Shown here piece after piece: positions 48,027 to 61,291 of a stretch of 64,000 nt of DNA. Every line of letters starts with the position of its first letter. Positions within the stretch are counted from its first letter, which is position 1. Source of the stretch: Rhodamnia argentea (Eukaryota > Streptophyta > Magnoliopsida > Myrtales > Myrtaceae); the NCBI RefSeq assembly GCF_020921035.1, contig NC_063151.1:10283501-10347500 (forward strand). The letters are read 5' to 3'. The translations under genes and the position numbers were made by a program. Below the pieces are notes generated by a model, which ran no database searches, was not told where the DNA came from, and saw only the letters and a program-made list of their open reading frames with translations.

Positions 48027-51000
48027 TTAATTCAGTGATCCACGACACCTGGAAAGAGGAAATAAGGCCACAAAGTCAACACCACCATAGTATTCCAAAG
48101 GTCAGGACTGGGGAGAGCATGAGCTTTCTACTACATATCTCTTCAACAAAAAAATCAAATATACGCATGTGAGTTCACTAAAACAGCAGCCCTCAAGTAT
48201 CTAAAGCTAAAGCCAATATACAAGTGAAACCAACAAATTCTAAGAGAGAAGTACCATGCTTAAAGCAAAACACAGTTGTTAGCAAAAGAAAGATGTAGAA
48301 CTAAGTGTTACCTTCTAGAACCACAGTTGCAGGGGATCTTTTTCTCTTCCAAAGGAAACTTGTAATTGTAAGTAAGTTCTTCACCAGCGGCTATATGCCG
48401 CTTTGCATATATAAAAATCCTCTTCTGACCATCTACACTAATGATTTTGGTGTAGCAATTAGGCTGAAAAAGAAATTTATCAGTCTTGGAACTCATCATC
48501 ATCATCCATGCATATACTACGAACCTACACAAATAAATGAAGCTACCTCACAAGAATGATTTATGAATCTGGCAATCCCACCACGCTTTGTAGCATCAAC
48601 CTGCAAAATTTCAATGACACAGCATTAACCTTCCTCCTTCCACAGAGAAGGGGCCTCACAGCGGATTCTAAAATTGCAAATTTTGGATCTTGAAGAAGTC
48701 ATCCATCAGGCCAACACATTGAGAGAAAAATGGACAAACTACATAATTCCAAAAAAAAAAAAAACAAAGGTGCAAATGCACGATGATCAGATGGGCTGGA
48801 AGGGTGAAACGTTTGTTCATATTAGAAATTCAGTTTCAACTAAACTTTAGACAACGGCCTCAATTGCAAAAATAGAAAATAAAAAAGAACAAGATATCAT
48901 ATTTAGCTATAGTATCATCAGATAATTTGGCTTCACTGACCACATAACCATCATCCAGCCTGAAAAGATAGCTGCTGCCAATGCCCATCTTCTCATAATG
49001 CCGTTCGCGTATATCAGATACCTATGAGATACAACAACATGTAAGATACGGATGCAATGGGGAGAGAAAGAGAGAGAGTTCACATAAAAATTAGCAACAA
49101 AGAATAACATCATAAGAAAATAAGTGAATTTACTGCAACAGATACCAAGAACAGTCTTAAAATTACCTGAGGACGAATTAATTCACCAACATATTCAATG
49201 ACAAAATCCTCTGCCTCAATTGGCTCCTGGGCAATAAGACCCCAATCATGTATCCTGCTTCGTTGAAAGCTCAGACGTTTCTTCCTTGCCTGAAAATACC
49301 AGCATGCACATTGTAAATATAAAGAACACAATATAATACAGCAAGGAATGATTCTCTTTTTGCCACCTTTAGTTGAGAGGCTTTAAGAAGATCAGCACCC
49401 TCCACAGCAGCAAGAAGATTCCGCATCTTCACCCTGTTTGTTCTTGCAGAAATACCCTTACTATTTGACCACTGAAACGTGTTAACTTGGGAACCTGTTT
49501 TCTTTGATTGAATATGTTGAACTCCCCTACTACGAGCTTTTTCAGCAGGGCATGCTTTCATTGACCATTTATGCCATTCCCACCCATTAATTGAAGATCG
49601 TGCACATCCATCAGAAATAGGGCAAGGCTTACATGTCTTGGACTTACTGGACTTGGACTTCTGTGACACATCCTGTCTCCGCTGTGCTTTTTTTGGGACA
49701 CCGTTTGGCACCAAGACCTCTTCAGAATGGGGCATGTAACAATCAATCGCCTGCTTCTTTTTAATCTTTGACGATACCTTTTCCACTAATTCAGGAAGAG
49801 ATTATCAACGTGAGAGTGTAGAAAACAAATGTGAAACAAGAAAAAGACAATTGCTATAAAGATACCTACATTTCTGCATCTTCTTAGAACAATTTGCAGA
49901 GGTCGCTCTTTTGGTCCTAAAGCCATTGCCATTTATGTTTGCTCTATCTTCAAATTCCTGCAGCTGATTTATGACTTCTGTTTTCTTAGGTTTTATAGCA
50001 ACCTCTGAAGCCTCGCACTCTACATAACAAAATCATAAAGGACACATTAAAGAGTGATCATGAGATAATCGACATATGATATATGTTCATGTAAGCATGC
50101 TTTTGTGTACAAATAGTAAGACATTAAGAGCTGAACCTTTAAAGGTCTCAGAAGCCTTGAACTTTTTTAATCTTGAAGTCTTCTCTGGTGTGCTCTTACT
50201 TGGCAAGCCTCTCTTCAAAGTGGCTTGAAACGACCTTGAACAAGCAGATGGTTCAGTCTGCCCTTTAGTAAGCCTTCTCTTTTTGGGAACTGCAGCTGTA
50301 GTTTTAGCAGGTACAGTATCCTTGGAGGAGTCCTCTTCCCTAAACTTTTCTGCTTGTAGATTCATTAAACCAGTACGAGAAATGGTCGCAGATTGAGAAG
50401 ACAAACTGAATTTTTTCCTTATTTGCAACTTTTTCCGGAAATATGTATGCTGGCCAGAAAATGACTGCATTTTGCAAGAGCCAGGGTTCTGGATAGACTT
50501 TGAACCATCTTCTAATGTGCAAATTGCAGCAGATTCATCTTTAGCACATTCCCTACATGCATTAGAAGATGTGTCCTGCAAAACATACAAGCTTCATAAG
50601 TGAAGAGAAAGAATTTCAAACCTTTACCCCACTCAATAAGGATAGTAGAAAACCTCATGTTCATGAAAGGATTTTATGCAATTACCGTCAAAACATGGAG
50701 AAGAAATTTAGCAAATAAGCCAAACAATTAAAGATATGACATACTGATAAATACATCTATACCTTATCAAATCTATGATTCTTTGAATCATGCCAGGATA
50801 TAACAAATTCCTGAAGAGAACCATGGAGAAACACTTTGCATTCACCCAGCACCTCATCATACAACTTTTGCCTGCACATTGCCATGGAAGTATATTCTGT
50901 GCTCGGAGGCATACACTCTTTGGACTGTACAGGCCGGACTTTACATAGAACAGATGGAAAGGGAGTTTTAATACTGCCATCAAGCCCAGGAGGAGGAGGC

Positions 51001-54000
51001 TCCTCTGTTTCTTGGCTGACAACCACATTACCCAATTCTGTGCACAGTTCTGTGAAAATACGACCCAAGATGCGAGAAACATTGTCCATGGAGGTTTCAG
51101 GAAAGCTTTTAACTGCTTCCAATGGAGTTTGAGAACATTCAGCAGTCATCAACACATTACCAGACCTTGAATCCATAGGCAAGTCGGAAGAACCTGATTC
51201 AAGATGCCACTGAAATGAAGTCTCAACATTTTCCTGCAATGAAAATTTATAATCAGTTGCAGAAGATAAGATCATGAAAAATCACAACCTGGCAAACCTG
51301 TAACATAACAAGCTTTGCACCAACAATGCAGTGCACGGAACTCGATAAAAGTGAGAGGAACTGGACTCCGAAGACAACCTAATGATTATACCAACCTCAT
51401 GAAATGTGTCACTTTCTGACAACCTGACTAGTTTGCTGATCTCCTCCTCTATAACATATCCAGCAAATTCAACCAAAGAATCCTTTGCAGACGCATGCAG
51501 TTGTCTCTCAACACTTTCTTGGATGCAATTAATTGCTTCGACACAGCTCCTATGTTCAGATGAACTTTCAGCCCGTCCAACTGTGACTATATTCACAGAC
51601 TCAAAACCAGGAGGGCAATCAGCATCTCGTTCCAAAGCTTCCAATTCAGAGAGGGACTGCTGAAACAACAAAACAAGAATTTTACACACGAACAATGATA
51701 TGACTACATAAACCCTAAGAAAGATTCTGACGGAAGTACATTTACAGTCATAAGTTCCTCGCCCTCGCTGCCAGGTAAGGCCAACCTCGGTTGACTGTAC
51801 CAGATATTTTGATGCCTCCATGCAGTGGCATAATCTGCTATGGTATCATAAAAGATACCATTCCAGGCCACTTCCATGCAATACTTAAAAAGCATTCCAC
51901 ATACAACTGAGCATGAAGCATAAAAATTCTCAATGCCTCCAACAGATTTGGCCATTCTAGGAGAATATGCAGGAACTTCAGCACTGCAACTTCGATCAGA
52001 GATATTGCCAAAGGCACCTAACTCACAGTCAGGAGCAGGAGATTGTGCAGGAATTTCAGTGCATTTCTGATCAGAAATATTTCCAGAGCCTCCTAGCCCA
52101 CAATTGAGTTCCACGGAAACAATTTCAGGCTACCAATAAGATGGATAAAATATCAGAATATGATTCGGAGAAGAACTTTGAACAAAAACTACTATTTGCA
52201 TGCTTTACCTTCTCATCATCAAGGAGGTGAGCTCCTTTTGGCTTGATTTGATGACTCAAGCTTAAGATTTCCTTGCACTTTCTTCATATTTGCAATATCT
52301 GCAATAATATTACTGATGATCTCATCCAGCACTACTCTTCGAGCAGATTTCATGACAACTCCATGCAATTGCAAAGAAAATGTTTCAGAAATATCTGAGA
52401 TGAAGCTTGGGGCAGAGTTACTCTTGTCAACTTGAGCATTAGATAAGTTATCACCGCCACGTCCCTCTGCTTTCCATGCATTAATGATGGATAGCAAAGA
52501 GCATTTAAACTTATCGTTTATGTGATATACCTGGCACGGAAAATAAAAAGGCTACTTTGAATAACAACATGACATTAAAATTAAAATTAAGATACTGCAA
52601 AGAGAGGGGGAAGGGGAAGAATTGAGAAATCATGATAGCACTCTCCAAAATCAGAACCCACTCAGAAAAAATTTTGATTCCCATGTGCTGATTCTAGTGA
52701 GAATGGTAATCACAGTATTGAAATATAGACAACATAATCCAACTTGAATCTCTGCTCACATACTAAACCGCTGGGCATCAATGATGCCCGGACCTGTTTA
52801 ATAATATAATCTACTTTGTGCATGAAGGGCAGCATCACCTGCCAAAAGCCTACAGCAAGTAGTTTCTCCTATGAACAGAGAAATTTGTGTCTAACACAAC
52901 AGCTATGGAAAAAATTAAAGTGTTCAAAAACACTTTCTGCATGCATCAGACATATGCAATTCTTCCCTTTCTCCATCCACATGTGTGATACCAGCAATAG
53001 CTTAGCAGCAATAAACATATTTCTAACTTATATGCTCAGACCACTCTACCAGGACATCATATCACATGGACAATATTTCATCACCTAAACAATCAACCAA
53101 AGCCACTTGGATCCAAAAAATTATTTAGGTATTTGTTTTCCTGAACATTCCAGCAGAATCGCCCCATTCGAGATTAGAAGGCTCTCCAGTCAGTGTGGAG
53201 AGAGAGAGAGAGAGAGAGAGAAGAATCTGGTAGTTGGCTGTTTTGTTCCCCCATTTTATCAGATTAATCATTCACCATTCTTCATGTCTTTCTAGAGCAC
53301 TCTGTCCAGGCCCAATATCACAAGAATATTACCAAGCCCACCCAGAATTTCATTCATACCATGCTTATGTGCCCTTCTTTGAAGCCAACTGTGCTTATCC
53401 ATTGGGGAAACGGATCCAGGCATATAAGATGTTATACAATAGAATTATTGTACATGGAGGGAAGTAGATCTCGACGGACAGCGACTAGTCATAACAATGC
53501 ATCAAACATACATCAGCAATACACAACTCATCATGACAATACTAATGGTCTTCCCAAGATTTGATCCGTGACATGAAACTATTTGATGAATTTCAGAGGA
53601 ATGGTTTACCATTGAAGAACCCTGCAGGTATCCATGAAAATGCCAAGCATATAATTCTGAAAGACGATGTGGCCCATGCTTCCTCCCTCCATCATCTTCC
53701 AACAGCCAACAAGGACCCTCACTATCCTAGAAAGGAAAAAAGCAAGCAAATGTAAAAACCATAGCTAGTTATTTGTCTGCATGAATGTCAAGTGCCCTAA
53801 AGAATTCACATCAACATGACTTTCCTCTAGAGAAACACAGGTGCAGAATAAAGAAAGAAGATATGATGAAAGGAAATCAATACCAGCTCCAAGAACGATG
53901 CAGCTGGAGTAGCTATTCCGGAATTTGCTACTGCCTGGCTAACAGAACTACCATGGTCAATAGAAATTTGGGTTTGAACCTGAAAACTTAAGTTACTATA

Positions 54001-54734
54001 ACCAAAAAAACCTTCTTGTTCATCTACAAGAGAACCTTTGGTTGGAGAGGTTAGCGAATTTGGCAACATGGTTGTGCATGGATTAGCGGATAAGTAAACA
54101 AATCCAGTAGCAATGTGCTCAGGAAACTGTTTGAAATATTTCAAGGGTACAGGGCTTATCAATGATCCGTTCAACATAGGGTACACAAGAAGTTCATCGG
54201 GTAAGAAACCAGTAGATAAACCCTCAAACAACTGCTGTTGGATATAAGGACCACACATCTGCCCCTGTTCGTTCATGTACATCCACCCACTGACAAAAGC
54301 ATTTTGTGCATGCACTGCATGACTCTTATTCATGTACGATGCAACCCCAGTACTACGTGATGCAAGGGTATCATCATTCTTGCTATTTGACTGGAAGGTG
54401 GACTCTGTCGCGGAGTTTGCACCGATTTCTTCCTCCATATCACAGCAGGATGATGAACTATGAATGTAACTTGAGCACCTGACACGTAAAGGACGCCATA
54501 AGAACTAAGCAAAGCAAATAAAACAATAAGCAGGTTAATGAAAAGAGGAGAAAGCAAGTACCCGCGAAAAGAGTAGTGCCCCTCTGATGTGTGCTCTCCC
54601 TGAGAAACAGGACCGCCATAACTGCCTATATATACTTGTGAATCCACGTATCTATGCTCAGAATTCAATGCTCTTAGCCTCTTTCTTTGCGAGAGAGAGC
54701 TGCCGGACTCGTCGAATGCATGCGAGGAAACCAT
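48027..54734 (-). CDS. ATXR7: ATXR7-like SET-domain histone H3K4 methyltransferase (frame break in exon 4)
   Basis: Fifteen GT-AG exons were traced (minus strand): 54562-54734, 53884-54478, 53610-53726, 52209-52530, 51746-52129, 51396-51659, 50763-51233, 50137-50575, 49870-50019, 49367-49785, 49167-49289, 48941-49021, 48547-48600, 48312-48463, 48027-48048. About 1254 residues are expected (Arabidopsis ATXR7 is about 1420). Exon 2 holds a GYF domain near residues 120-175 ([20 protein letters not shown]). Exons 11-15 form the SET domain with [32 protein letters not shown] (substrate/AdoMet site), GEELTYNY and post-SET CNCGSRRCRGSLN, the normal C-terminus. Nuclear; relatives deposit H3K4 methylation and activate FLC-type genes. 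All phases fit except exon 4: 322 bases, reading into TGA at 52221, so net one base too many. Everything after it is intact, so sequence error or very recent loss is likely. Confidence 0.88.
52222..52227 (-). other. Site of apparent +1 frame shift in the ATXR7-like gene
   Basis: The conserved frame ([16 protein letters not shown], then [15 protein letters not shown]) meets three TGA codons at 52213-52221. One base fewer near the CCTCCTTGATGATGAG text would give DDEK and run straight into the GTAAAG donor and exon 5 in phase. A weak phase-compatible donor (GTGCAA, just after MKK) could bypass the stop as an alternative. Confidence 0.7.
53185..53221. repeat. (GA)n tract in intron 3 of the ATXR7-like gene
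   Basis: Short GA repeat within the 1.1-kb intron between exons 3 and 4. Confidence 0.85.
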
Positions 54735-55144
54735 GGCGCCCGACGATGCAACCAAAACCAACCTGAAGGGACGTCGTATCAATCAAGATCGGCCCAAATG
54801 GAATCGACTCTAATCAACTACCACGAAACACGCGGGCCTCGTCGGCGCACGGGCGCATACTCCCATACAAAGGAACAAACGTACGAGCGAACGCAAAGAT
54901 CAGGAAAATGCATGCCCAGTAAAGAATTAACGTTTCAGGCTACAATCTCGATGCATGAGCCGAAGACGGCGAAATCCATAGGGCTCCGACAGCGAGGAAC
55001 CTCCTTTCTCTCTTAATCTCGATCTGATTAGAAAACGACAATCGAGAACCCGCAGAGGGGAAAGTCAATCTCTGAGAGATGATTTAGAGGGTTACCTGAT
55101 TTCGCAGGTCGGTGTCCTAGGGCAACGACCGCGGATTCTTTTCT

Positions 55145-55190
55145 TCGTCGTCGTCGTCGCACTCGCACTCGCACTCGCACTCGCACTCGG
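55145..55190. repeat. (CGT)n and (CGCACT)n tandem repeats upstream of ATXR7-like gene
   Basis: Four to five CGT triplets run directly into five CGCACT hexamers. They lie about 410-455 bases before the start codon on the gene's 5' side, so in its leader or promoter. Confidence 0.85.
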
Positions 55191-57349
55191 ATGAAGCCGA
55201 AACATGAGGAGAGTGAGACCCCTACTCGTGTTTTATATAGCAAGGGGCTTTTCCTGCAAAGTGTACCAACATTGATATATCTAGTCCCCTCACTCGATGA
55301 ATATTATGATTTGGCCACGAGATTTTTTGTATATTTTCACATGGGCCCAATTGCGTTAGAGGCATATTTTTTTTTCTTCCTTGCCATGAGCGAACTTTCA
55401 ATTCTCTTGTGTTCCAAATCAAATAAAGCTATATGAATATTACGATGTACCACAAGATTTTTAGCATATTTTGACATGGACCCAGCCGTGTTAGAGACAT
55501 CCTCCTTTTTCGGTGCCTTGAGCGAACTTTGAAATCTCGTGTTTCGAATCAAATCACACATCTTATTATTTTTGTCACCTCGTTGCTCAATCAATCTTAA
55601 GCGATATATTTGGGGTGGCACAAAAATTTCGATTCTTCACCGATATTCCTTAGAGAAAAGATATATCTAGAAAAAGGTAAAGATACGCACCATAAAAATA
55701 AATAGCACTTGATATCTTTGAAGCTAAATTTAACTATGTATTCATGTCGGTACCCTCTTCTTCTTTTTTTTCTTTTTTTAATTCAACATCAGACGCATTT
55801 GTTGTTCTGCTATAACTTTGCGATGTTCATGTCCATTATAGTCGAGCTAAATGCTAGGATGAACACAAGGAGGATCACGTGCCATGCTCCTCGTGAGACA
55901 AGGTACAGCGGCCTCTATTTCTGTCCCCGAGGGACAAGGCCCAGGCTACCCGAACCATGTCCTAATAGCAAGTCTTGTATGGAAAGGTAATACTTTTTCC
56001 CATAATAAAATAGTTTATATTAACAAACAAAAGCCTTCAGGACTCGAATTTTTGTTCAAAACTTGCAAAGAAATTTGGAGGTCCTGGTTTACAAAGAAAC
56101 TTGAAGTACATAGAAGTACCACATTGCTTGAGGTCATTGTTTGCCATACAGGAACATAAATTTTTTTCATCCTCCAACAATCTATGATACTCGGTCTTGC
56201 ATCGCATTAGCATCACAATGTCACATTGGCACGAGTGATTTTTTTAGATCACATTGGCACGATGGATTCGTTTCAAATCTTGTTCAACCAAATTTGTATT
56301 TTTTTAACTGATCGAAAAGCTCTAGAAAGAATATCGAAAAAAATTGCATGTATCTCTTGTGCGTGATGCGTGCGTGGGCGCGTGATTTTCTATGGATTAT
56401 GTGTTTGGAATTGGTAAATATGGAGTGAGATGTAAATGGACTGTGTATGGATGGGCGTGTCGACGAAAAAGGATGAAGTGTATGAGACAAAATATGTGGA
56501 AGGATAGAATACGATCCACCCAGGCATATGAGACACACCACCAGCCAAGGAAAAGGATTGGGATTTAGATAAACTATCAACCAAAGCGTGTTTGGCTCAC
56601 CACCTAGGAAGAATCCACTCTCCAGGGCTAAAGAAATCAAAGGTAAACAATTCAACTCACGTAGAGAAAATTCTCATTCAAAGGAAATAGACAAACATTA
56701 ATGACATGTGGACTAGATAAACATTTAAGAACATAGGGACTCCTCAACTATTAAAGACATAGGAAATGGGAAGCAATTAAAATCCTAAGAACTAAAAATG
56801 CATTAGAAGTCCTAAAAACTAGATAAGCATTAAATACATGGAGACTTGTAATCTTGATTCTTCAACCTTTCGATTCATCTTTCAAAATCCATCCACCAAC
56901 TCCGACCATCAAATAAGCATCTTGGAATATTTGCAAATAATCAAGGAAAAGGCTCAAAATGATTTCCCATTGATATATCTTGGAATTAGCAATTATTCTT
57001 GTGGAACAAAACTTGATCGTCGAGGGAAGAATTGACATCTCCTTATTCAATATCTTGGTTGATAACTTGTACAAGGATAACTTTATTTTCAACCCATTGA
57101 AGCAAGTTGTGACCAAACTCATTTTGACCTTTAATGAACAATGATTATGTTGAGCTTGCAGATGAAATCAAATTGGAACTTAAGAATTGCACCAATGAAT
57201 TGGATGCTTTCACATCAATGGAGAGTGCCAGAGATACTAGACATTGGTGATGTGACGGGGAGAAGTCGATAGTGAGGTAACAAGAAAAGGTGAGGCCTTG
57301 ATGAAAAAAGAGGCCAATGAGAAATAATGTCACCAATGATCACTAAGGG
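55191..57349. other. Spacer without recognised gene
   Basis: Short frames only. 55285-55345 and 55430-55530 are related repeats (each with 'GAATATTAYGAT', 'CACRAGATTTTT' and 'ATATTTT.ACATGG.CCCA'), an imperfect local duplication. Nothing else is recognised. Confidence 0.4.
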
Positions 57350-57530
57350 TGCGCATGGCAACACTTTTGCTCCAAAAGTTGCTTTCTAATAGAGAAAAGC
57401 GTTTGATAACATGACAAAATTTATGCTTGTAGAACATAAATTCGTTTGGCAACGGTTGAAAATTTATACTTTCGGAACATTATCAACACAAAATCTTATA
57501 AGAAAAATTATTGATCCTAACCTAAAATGC
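57350..57530. repeat. Second copy of the long-inverted-repeat element arm
   Basis: Begins GGGTGCGCATGGCAACA and then follows the arm of the element at 921-1573 (as read on its minus strand) through 'ATTCGTTTGGCAACGGTT', 'TTTCGGAACATTAT' and 'CACAAAATCTT'. The opposite arm was not found, so this is a solo or truncated copy. Confidence 0.55.
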
Positions 57531-60500
57531 GGGTCATTCAAGAAAAGTGAAATGCAAATACTAATGAATTTACGTATAATTTATCATTTAATTATTTTAT
57601 GCAAATGGAGACCAATTTTATGGGGAAAATTTTATTAATACGATTATGAGATCGGAAGATCTAGGAAAGTTTTTGTTAACATCACTAGTCCTTTTCATTC
57701 TCGAGTGCCATAGAAATAGTCAAAAGCCTCCGTCTTTAGGCCTTGTTTGAGTTGGTCACTAAAGGCAAAACATCGTTCTTTTCTAAGAAAAACATCGTTC
57801 TTCAAAATGATTTTACAATTCAATTTACTGTTTGATTCGATGATATGGTCTTGGACAATGAGGAGCCTTATTTGGACGATTTAGTCGTTGAGAAATCTGT
57901 TGAGAAATATGACCAATTTGTGGTATTAAATTAAACATGCAACAAAAGCTCGGGATTATATTGTGTATTGGGTTATAGTTAGTGTTCGAGCAAAGCATCA
58001 AACCTTTGTCAAAACTAGATGCCCTAGAAGCATATAGAGACTACATGAAAAGGAACAATACATTCAAATGTCATTACTAAAAAAAAAAAAAACAAAATAT
58101 TGCAATTGCTTTTGCAAACGCTACTAGATCCATGAATATAAAACTGACATTCTCAACCAAGGATTTTTTAAAGAGGAGAACATATGAGAAGAAAGAATAT
58201 CCTATTTGACTTTGCTATTCAAAATCAAGATCCCAAAAGAAAGAAAAAAAAAAAAAGAGCATCTAAAAGCAACTATTGCTATTAATAAAACCTTTAGCAA
58301 AAAGGAAAAACAATAGCTTATGTGATCATACTAACACTCACCAACTAAGAAGAAAAAGCTCATCCAGCTTATTGATCAAGTTGAGCACCAAGTTATCTTT
58401 AGTGACCACATCAAGACTTGGCCTCGGAAACCGACCATTTATCAGGATAACCTTCAAAACCCCCTAAAGCAATCATCAAAAGAAGAAAAGTAGGGAGCTC
58501 GAGAGGTCTTTCCCTAGTTCATTGATCCTTAAGCACTTCAAAACACGGGGACAAGTCATGCAATCAAGAACCTATTAGGGAACATAGTCTATGATTTCTC
58601 CCAACCTTGAAATGCCTAATTCGCCAAATTCACAATAAAAATATCACCATCCAAGCTCAAAACAGTTGTACTCAATTGTCAAATACAACATCATATTAGA
58701 AGAAAAAACATACGAAATCCTCGAATACTAAAAACAGAAATACAATACAAATGTTAAAACCCCAATATCATTGAATCTCCTCCATATCATGATCGCTTGG
58801 CATTTTATTGGCAATATGTTTCCTAAGAATATTCATATCGATTCCCTACTCAATCAATATATTGTCCGTAACCTCATCATGCGCAGGTTCATACACATAC
58901 TTGGGATCTCCATATTTGGAAAAATTAATCTCTAACCCGCCTTCGGCCTCCCTCGAAGGGCCGGGGGGGTTTAAAGGTATTACCAAAGAAAAATGACGGG
59001 GACTCTCCCAAGTCCTACCTCGCATGACATTGGATTTCTTTTTATTGATTAGCAAACTAAAATGCTATTAGAGTCGCCATTATTTCGGCTAGAAACCAAT
59101 CGAGACACGTGAGGGTTATCTCGATTCCCACGCGACTGAGCTTCTAGGGGGACTTGTTTACGTTAATTAGATATTAGCGCCCTTTTGGTACCTAACCATC
59201 AATATTCCCTAAGGTGATCACACATTCGATATCATTTTAAGCTCATGGTATCTAACAAAGTATTAAATGATCATGTAATGTTTTTTTTATTTCAATTACC
59301 ATTTATCCTTAACCTATGATAGGAAGCGATTAACGATAATTTTTCAAAAAAAGTGTTTGTAAACACGCAATCGTAAATATGCCAAATAAAGATCAAGATA
59401 AGCCATGCAAATCTATGTGGCGATATTTAAACAAACAATTTCGACTAATGTCATTACACGTTTGACGGATTGACATTGTTTCATCACGCCAATTGAGGCT
59501 TGAAATTCCTTGGGGTAAAGGTCATGAAATCTTTTTAATTTTCTAAAATTTTCTGTTTTTTGGAATTTTATTTATTCTGATTTTTTTATTTTTATTATTT
59601 TATTATTTATTTATTTTATAATAATATTTTTTTAATTAAATGGACCGTCGTTCTCCTGGGCCTATCGGGTTTGGGAAGCGGCCTAGTGTGAAAAGGGCTT
59701 GCAACAAACGCCGGCGGCTTTTCTTCTTTCACCCCGCCAGACCCCCCCCTTGACAAACAGCGGCCCAATGTTGCTTTTTTCTTACCCAAACCAATCTCTC
59801 AAGAGGGCCTTGTTCTTTCTCCAGCCAGCCTCACGTTCGACTAGACGTGGCCGGATCCTAAAAGGTGGACCATTTCGCCCCCCCCTTTTTTTTTTCCCCC
59901 CCCCCTAGGCCTAGCTTTTTCCTCCTTTTTTTTTTTTTTTTTTCCAACAACAAAAATGCCTATCTCCTATTTTGTTTCTTTGTTCTTTCTCTGAACCGGA
60001 CGACACTGCCCACACCGACGGCGACGTAGCTCTTCTACCAACACCTTCCCCGCCTTGCGCTATACCACCCAAATTTGCTCGTCGTTGCAATTCGGATCCG
60101 CCTGTCGCGGTTCACCGCTCTCGAGTGGACCGTTCGCTCTCGTCGCTCGACAACTCAGGTTGCCTCACCGCCCGCCGCTCGCTAGTGCTTAGATCACACT
60201 GTAGTAAACTGGGCTCCTTCGTTCCGTCCCACCCAGTTCTTTGCTTTCCTCAATCCAATGAAGAACCCATACCGACCGATACGTTTTTGTATTATTTTTT
60301 TTTTTTTTAAACTTTCTTATCGGCCGCGAGCGGACTCACCATCCCGAAACACACAACCATCGGGAGGACATGAACGCACGTAAAAAAACAGTCGAGACAA
60401 TTGAGATGAGGACTAACCAAGGTTTGAGGCCACGTTCAACTTGGGTAGGGAGAGTTCAACAAATACAAACAATAGTCCACTCGCTTGGAATGATTAACGA

Positions 60501-61290
60501 TGGCAAAAACCGATCTTTAACTCAACTATATAGGATAAAGAAAGGACCGATGGTTTGAGAACACCATGGTTACGGGTGTGGAGGCTGGTGGCCGAGGTGG
60601 TGGTGTCACGACGATCTTTGCAGGCGCGTGCTCTTGCTTCGTGCTTAACTTCCTCGCTCTCTTTATTTTCCTTCCTTTTTGGGGGGGCAAACCCTTTTTT
60701 TTCCCCGCGAATGAACCCTGCCCATCTCCCTCTCTCTTATTGTTGTCTTGCCTCCTTCAGCAAGTTTCACCATGCGGATGAGCGTAAAATCCGGTTGATG
60801 GGGACGTAGGTTGGTGAATAACCATGTGAAGTGTATGGTGAAAATCAAAAATCACGTGGGCGTTCATGTAGACGAGTGTATGGTGATAATGAGGGAGAGG
60901 GTGGGCTGAAGAAATTAGAAAAATGGGCTGTGGAGAAAAAGGGAGAGAAGATGGGCTGTGGAGAAATAAAAAAAAGGGGGAGATGGGCTGCTCGCCCGGC
61001 CCGTATGAGGAAGAAAAGCAGAGGGAAGAGAGTTGGGCCGAGAAATAAAAAGGGGCAGTCCAGTCAAAGGGAGAAAAAAGGCCCAAATAGGGCAGGGGGG
61101 TGGGCTAGCTCCACTTCAAGTCGCGGCCCTTTGCGCCTCTGGCCGATCCATTTTCTTCTTCTTCTTTTTTTATTTAAATAATAATAAAATATAAAATATA
61201 AATAAAATATAAAATGAAATTTAATTAATTATTTTTTACTTTATAATAGACGATATGTATTGCTCCTTTTTTATTTTACAAAATAAAAAA
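57531..61290. other. Repeat-like spacer without recognised gene
   Basis: No family motif found. 59000-59180 contains a 'TTAGAGTCGCCATTATTTC' type phrase of a kind I associate with plant retroelement sequence. 59700-60310 is C-rich with T and C homopolymers, 60880-61110 is purine-rich, and 61165-61240 is nearly pure A/T. The remainder is AT-rich. Confidence 0.35.
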
Positions 61291-61291
61291 A

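Noticed and set aside
53502..53610. Continuation of ATXR7-like exon 3 past 53610
   Set aside because: A GTAAAC donor at 53609 joins in phase to the conserved start of exon 4 ([11 protein letters not shown]); the read-through text is intron.
56862..57122. Minus-strand frame of 86 codons in the right-hand spacer
   Set aside because: No recognised motif, AT-driven composition and no associated exons.
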